A stretch of DNA of 10,993 nt from Trebonia sp. (GTDB lineage: Bacteria; Actinomycetota; Actinomycetes; Streptosporangiales; Streptosporangiaceae), in the NCBI GenBank assembly GCA_030038035.1, contig JASHPP010000038.1, forward strand, positions 1-10,993, given 5' to 3'. The notes below the pieces were generated by a model, which saw only the letters and a program-made list of their open reading frames with translations, searched no databases and had not been told where the DNA came from. Of this stretch, positions 7,772 to 10,993 are shown piece after piece (the stretch's first letter is position 1; every line of letters starts with the position of its first letter). The translations under genes and the position numbers were made by a program.

Positions 7772-9522
7772 CACATAGCCCCGTTGACGCTGGCATAGAC
7801 CGGCTGCCACATGGCGTCCTGCACGGCCTGGACGACGTCGTCGGGCTTCCTGGCGGCGACGCCGTCGGCGGCAGCAGCCCTGGCCACGGCAATCGCGGCG
7901 GTCGCGGAGGAAGCGCGCAGGTTCGGCACCGTCGGCAGCAGTGAGGCGCCCGGCGTCGCCACGTCGACCTGGCCGGCTACGGCCTCGGCCGCCGCCAGCA
8001 GCATGCCGTCGGTCACGTGGGACGCGCCTGACACGACGGTGCCAAGGCCGACTCCCGGGTACACCAGCGCGTTGTTGGCCTGCCCGAGGTAGTAAGTGAC
8101 GCCGTTGTAGACCACCGGATCCCAGGGCAGGCCGGTGGTCACCAGGGCCTTGCCCTTGGACCAGGCGATGATGTCGACGGGGACGGCCTCGATCTTGGAC
8201 GTGGGGTTGGAGATCGGGAAGATGACCGGCCGCGCCACCTCCGCGCACATCGTCTCGACGATCTGCTGGGTGAACGCGCCGTGCGACGTCGACGTGCCGA
8301 TCAGCACGGTGGGCTTGACGTGCTCGACCACGGTCTGCAGGGTGACGATGCCCGCGGCGGCCCGCTCCTGCCGCAGCGCGGCCATCTGCGGCCAGCGCGT
8401 GGCGGCCGACGGGTCCACGGGCACCGGCGTCTTCTCCCAGCCCTTGGCCTCGGCGGCCTTGCGGGCGTAGGGACGCTGGTAGTCAACCATGCCCTCGCTC
8501 ATATCGTCGGTGAGCAGGCCAGGCAGGTCCACGATCCAGATCTGGCTGATCGCCTGCCGCTCGGTCAGCCCGTCGCGGACCATCTGGTCGCGGATCTGGT
8601 CGGCGATGCCGATCCCGGCGGTGCCGCCGCCGAAGACGACGACGCGCTGGTCCCGCCACCGGGTGCCGGTGACACGCAGCGCGTTGAACAGCCCGGCCAA
8701 CACGATGGCCCCGGTGCCCTGCACGTCGTCGTTGAAGATCCGGTACTTGTCCTGGTAGGCCAGCAGGATCCGCCGCGCGTTCCCTGCGCCGAAGTCCTCG
8801 AAGTGCAGCAGCGCGTCGGGGAACAGCGACGACGCCACCTGCAGGTACCGCTCGATGAACGTGTCGTAGGCGGCGCCGCGGACCCGGGCGTGCCGGTTGC
8901 CCAGGTACAGCGGGTCGTTGAGCAGTGCTTCGTTGTCGGTGCCGACGTCGAGCGACACGGGAATCACCCGCCGGGGGTCGATGCCCGCCGCCGCGGTGTA
9001 GACGGCCAGCTTGCCGACCGAGATCTGGATGCCGCCCACTCCCCAGTCGCCGATGCCCAGGATCTCCTCGGCGTCGCTGCAGACGATCAGGTCCACGTCG
9101 CCGGACTCAAGGCCGAGCGTGCGGAACGCCGATTCAATCTCCTCTGGCCGGTCGATCGACAGGTAAATGCCCCGCGGACGGCGGTATTCGTGGGAGTAGT
9201 GCTCGATGGCGTCCCCCACCACCGGGTCGTAGACAATCGGCAGCAGCTCGGCGAGGTGGTCAAGGAGCACCTTGAAGTACAGCACCTCGTTGCGGTCGTG
9301 CAGCTGCTCCATGAATATGTTCTTCGCCAGGTCGCTGCCCTGGACCTGCAGCTGCTGGTAGGCGCGCCGCGCCTGCTCCTCCAGGGACAGCACCGCGGAC
9401 GGCAGCCGCCCGGTAAGGCCGAGTTCCTCGCGCTCGTCCAGGCTGAACGCGGAGCCGTGGTTGCGGATCGGGTCGGAGAGGACATCGGGTATCGCCGGCG
9501 TCCGAACTGCGTGCTCGTTCAT
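7771..9522 (-). CDS. Malic enzyme / malolactic-type enzyme (NAD-dependent)
   Basis: The 583-residue protein belongs to the malic enzyme superfamily, which decarboxylates L-malate with NAD(P) and Mn/Mg in the cytoplasm. Visible family residues include PIVYDPVVGD (95-104, catalytic Tyr98), GIGDWGVGGIQISVGKLAVY (156-175, catalytic Lys171), DVGTDNEALLNDPLYLG (192-208), the metal ligands in FEDFGAGN (Glu242, Asp243) and FNDDVQGTG (Asp266), the Rossmann loop FGGGTAGIG (297-305) and ISNPTSKIEA (437-446). The N-terminal run SAFSLDEREELGLTGRLPS (24-42) and the GIGDWGV motif are shared with bacterial malolactic enzymes. Conversion of malate to lactate is therefore possible, although NAD-malic enzyme giving pyruvate is the default reading. 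The ATG at 9522 has a strong SD (AAGGAGG, 5 nt away). It is the first gene of a four-gene operon with fumarase, DUF1275 and FUSC-like genes, and its upstream region holds a DosR-like site. Confidence 0.88.
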
Positions 9523-9744
9523 CGAGTCCTCCTTCTGTGGGAACCATCGGCGGCACCGTAAGACACCGCGAGACGGCCCGGATCACTCGCATCAGGTGAA
9601 ATGCGGAGCAAGGACAAAGGTCCCGCGGACTTGGGCCAGTTAGCCGTGACCGCCGCCGGGGTGCGGACGCAAAAATCGCAATTGTCAGGCAGGCAAGAGG
9701 CCAGGACCGCAACCGGCCCCGGCCGCCAGATAGGAGTAAAGACA
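9523..9744. promoter_or_regulatory. Divergent intergenic region between the malic-type enzyme and the two-TM protein
   Basis: This 222-bp region separates divergent genes and must hold promoters for at least the minus-strand operon. For that direction TACGGT (9560-9555) fits a TAnnnT -10 element, about 33 bp before the start codon, without an obvious -35. A DosR-like palindrome lies at 9611-9624. For the plus strand I see only an A/T-rich patch at 9671-9684 (AAAAATCGCAATT) and TTGTCA at 9682, with no good -10 at the right spacing. An in-frame ATG at 9601 would extend the two-TM protein, but the upstream peptide has no family-like character and the real start has a good SD. Confidence 0.5.
9611..9624. 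promoter_or_regulatory. DosR/DevR-like binding site
   Basis: AGGACAAAGGTCCC contains the palindrome GGAC-N4-GTCC. Read on the other strand it is GGGACCTTTGTCCT, close to the GGGAC-N4-GTCCC core known for the mycobacterial dormancy regulator DosR (DevR) and its actinobacterial homologues. A weaker look-alike, CGGACTTGGGCCAG, follows at 9626-9639. The centre is about 95 bp upstream of the malic-type enzyme start and about 127 bp upstream of the two-TM gene start, so it could serve either. The match is a short motif read by eye. The CBS-domain gene downstream gives some contextual support. Confidence 0.45.
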
Positions 9745-10344
9745 ATGCGCCGCACAACTTTCGACAAGCTTCTTGGCTGGGTGGGGGTTTCCCTCGGCGT
9801 GGCCCTGCTGGCCGTGGCCGGGCTGCTGGTGTGGGGGTCGGCCTACATCCACAACACCGTGCAGTCCCAGCTGGCCGCCCAGCAGATCACGTTCCCGGCG
9901 GCATCGGCGTTCGCGCACCCCAAGGCGGGCACCGAGATCACCCCGTCGATGATCCCGTCGGTCTCCCAGTACGCCGGGCAGCAGCTGCTCACCGGCCAGC
10001 AGGCCGAGGCCTACGCCGACCACTTCATCGCCGTGCACCTCACCGAGATCGGCGCCGGCAAGACCTACTCCCAGCTGTCCACCGAGGCGATGGCCCAGCC
10101 GAACAACACCACGCTGGCCAACCAGGTCGCGACCGTCTTCAAGGGCACCACGCTGCGGTCCATGCTGCTGAACGCCTACGGCTGGTGGAAGGTCTCCCAG
10201 ATCATGTACATCGCCTCCCTGATCGCCTTCGGCCTCGGCGGCCTGACCCTGATCGGCTCCGTCTTCGCCCTGGCCACCGGCCGCCGCACCGCCCCGGCCG
10301 CGACCGGCCCGGTCACCGACAAGGCCACCGTCACGGTCTCATGA
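9745..10344 (+). CDS. Actinobacterial two-TM membrane protein of unknown function
   Basis: The 199-residue protein has a short basic N-terminus (MRRTTFDKLLGW), a first membrane helix at about 9-32, an extracytoplasmic central domain of about 120 residues, a second helix at about 153-177, and a short Thr/Ala-rich cytoplasmic tail. The central domain contains ITPSMIPSVSQYAGQQLLTG, QAEAYADHFIAVHLTEIGAG and LRSMLLNAYGWWKV. I recognise these as typical of a conserved hypothetical family common in Streptomyces and mycobacteria, but no biochemical function is known to me. There are no cysteines and no catalytic-looking motif. The ATG at 9745 has AGGAG (9732-9736) 8 nt upstream. A farther in-frame ATG at 9601 is less likely because it would bury the DosR-like site in coding sequence. 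It is followed by a hairpin and then the CBS-domain gene on the same strand. Confidence 0.75.
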   Translation: MRRTTFDKLLGWVGVSLGVALLAVAGLLVWGSAYIHNTVQSQLAAQQITFPAASAFAHPKAGTEITPSMIPSVSQYAGQQLLTGQQAEAYADHFIAVHLTEIGAGKTYSQLSTEAMAQPNNTTLANQVATVFKGTTLRSMLLNAYGWWKVSQIMYIASLIAFGLGGLTLIGSVFALATGRRTAPAATGPVTDKATVTVS

Positions 10345-10384
10345 CCGGGCAGCGGCGCAACCCACGACAACCAGCCACAACCCC

Positions 10385-10433
10385 GTGACCTCCGGCCGAC
10401 GCCCCAAGCGCCGACCGGAGGTAGCAGGGTCAC
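10385..10433 (+). terminator. Strong hairpin between the two-TM gene and the CBS gene
   Basis: The arms 10388-10402 (ACCTCCGGCCGACGC) and 10408-10422 (GCGCCGACCGGAGGT) pair at 13 of 15 positions around a 5-nt loop CCCAA. An outer GTGACC (10385-10390) can alternatively pair with GGTCAC (10428-10433). No U-tract follows, which is common for GC-rich actinobacterial terminators. It lies 43-78 nt after the stop codon and ends about 38 nt before the CBS gene start. It could therefore also be a structured 5' leader of that gene or an mRNA stability element. Confidence 0.5.
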
Positions 10434-10460
10434 CGGGCCTAAAGCAAGGAAGTGAGCACG

Positions 10461-10993
10461 ATGGCCCGCAAAGACATCTACCTCGATGCCATGCTCCGTC
10501 ACCTTGGCGCCGCGTACTACGAGTCCCTGCACGGCAGGGCCACCCGCGCGGACGTGACCCGGGCAATGGACACGGTGGAAGAGCACCTGAACGAGCACGC
10601 GCTGCATGAGGCCGCCCGGCCCAGCCCGCATCCGGCGCACCGCGATCACGGGCCGCGGCATCATCGGTGGACCTGCCGGGTCAGGGACGTGATGACGACC
10701 TCGGTGGTGACCGTGGACCGGATCACCCCGTACAAGGAGATCGACCGGCTGCTGACCGTGAACAAGATCAGCGGAATGCCGGTGCTGACGATGGGCCGGC
10801 ACGTGGCGGGCGTGGTATCCGAGACCGACCTGATCGCGGCGGAGGACAAGGCCGCGCGGGAGTCCCGGATCGGCGTCGAGGCCGGCCAGCGCTGGCATCT
10901 CCGCAAGACGCAACAGCACACGGGCCTGACCGCCGGCGCGCTGATGACCGCGCCGGCGATCACCATTCACCCCGACGCGACCATCCCTGCCGC
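10461..10993 (+). CDS. CBS-domain protein with N-terminal helical module (3' end cut by window)
   Basis: The visible 177 codons encode three parts. Residues 1-50 are a small, probably helical module (MARKDIYLDAMLRHLGAAYY, then ESLHGRATRADVTRAMDTVE). Residues 51-70 are a Pro/His-rich linker with six His. The first CBS domain spans about 72-127, with VRDVMTTSVVTVDRITPYKE, NKISGMPVLTMGRHVAGVVS and ETDLIAAE. A second CBS domain begins at about 158 (AGALMTAPAITIHPDATIPA) and is cut by the window edge. CBS pairs bind adenine nucleotides and act as energy or redox sensors; in actinobacteria similar CBS or CBS-BON proteins are frequent in dormancy/hypoxia regulons (for example mycobacterial Hrp1). 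The ATG at 10461 has AAGGA at 10446-10450, a slightly long spacing. An in-frame GTG at 10452 is too close to that SD. A C-terminal BON domain may lie beyond the edge. Confidence 0.85.
   Translation, partial: MARKDIYLDAMLRHLGAAYYESLHGRATRADVTRAMDTVEEHLNEHALHEAARPSPHPAHRDHGPRHHRWTCRVRDVMTTSVVTVDRITPYKEIDRLLTVNKISGMPVLTMGRHVAGVVSETDLIAAEDKAARESRIGVEAGQRWHLRKTQQHTGLTAGALMTAPAITIHPDATIPA

Noticed and set aside
7772..8248. A longer fumarase start upstream of 7771
   Set aside because: The frame is open to 8248 but overlaps about 480 bp of the malic-type enzyme and gives non-family peptide. ATG 7771 with TGATG coupling fits the family length.
8281..9561. A 426-codon plus-strand frame opposite the malic-type enzyme
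   Set aside because: The opposite strand encodes a full malic enzyme with catalytic motifs. This frame has only Val/Gln/His/Asp-rich shadow composition.
9601..9744. An N-terminal extension of the two-TM protein from ATG 9601
   Set aside because: The extra 48 residues show no family character. The ATG at 9745 has AGGAG at good spacing and begins with the typical MRRTTFDKLL.
10433..10447. A second DosR-like site before the CBS gene (CCTAAAG after GGG)
   Set aside because: Only one half (GGCCC on the other strand) resembles the motif, and it would overlap the ribosome binding region, too close to the start codon for an activator site.

Overview
The window is very GC-rich, uses GTG as well as ATG starts, and has strong third-position G/C bias and purine-rich ribosome binding sites. 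This suggests an actinobacterium (Streptomyces/Streptosporangium-like or related). The genus cannot be fixed from the sequence, and all family assignments come from reading motifs, not from searches.

Layout. (1) Positions 1-239, minus strand: the first 79 codons of an Orn/Lys/Arg-type amino-acid decarboxylase, running off the left edge. Its upstream region carries an AT-rich core flanked by a near-perfect 15-bp inverted repeat, plus a third copy of the same 9-mer. (2) About 422-800: a decayed LuxR/LAL-type ATPase regulator, left as fragments in three frames. It is followed by a stretch up to 1022 with no convincing gene. (3) 1023-4920, plus strand: a two-gene operon encoding a 959-aa FAD plus Fe-S D-2-hydroxyacid dehydrogenase (YdiJ-like) and a 335-aa protein of the 4,5-dihydroxyphthalate decarboxylase family. 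(4) 9522-4913, minus strand: a tight four-gene operon in the order malic/malolactic-type enzyme, class II fumarase, DUF1275 membrane protein, FUSC-like membrane protein. It meets the plus-strand operon tail to tail with an 8-bp overlap. (5) 9523-9744: a divergent intergenic region with a DosR/DevR-like palindrome. (6) 9745-10344: a two-TM actinobacterial protein of unknown function. (7) 10461 to the right edge: a CBS-domain protein with an unusual N-terminal helical module and a His-rich linker, cut by the window end.

How it may work together. Fumarase and the malic-type enzyme together would take fumarate through malate to pyruvate (or lactate, if the enzyme is malolactic). The plus-strand flavoprotein would feed electrons from a D-2-hydroxyacid into the Fe-S/quinone pool. 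The DosR-like site and the CBS protein (CBS proteins are frequent members of actinobacterial hypoxia regulons) hint that the right half answers to low oxygen or redox stress; this is inference.

The most unusual element is a perfectly phased run of three two-codon open reading frames (ATG-AAG-stop). The first overlaps the fumarase stop codon, and all three are in frame with the DUF1275 start.
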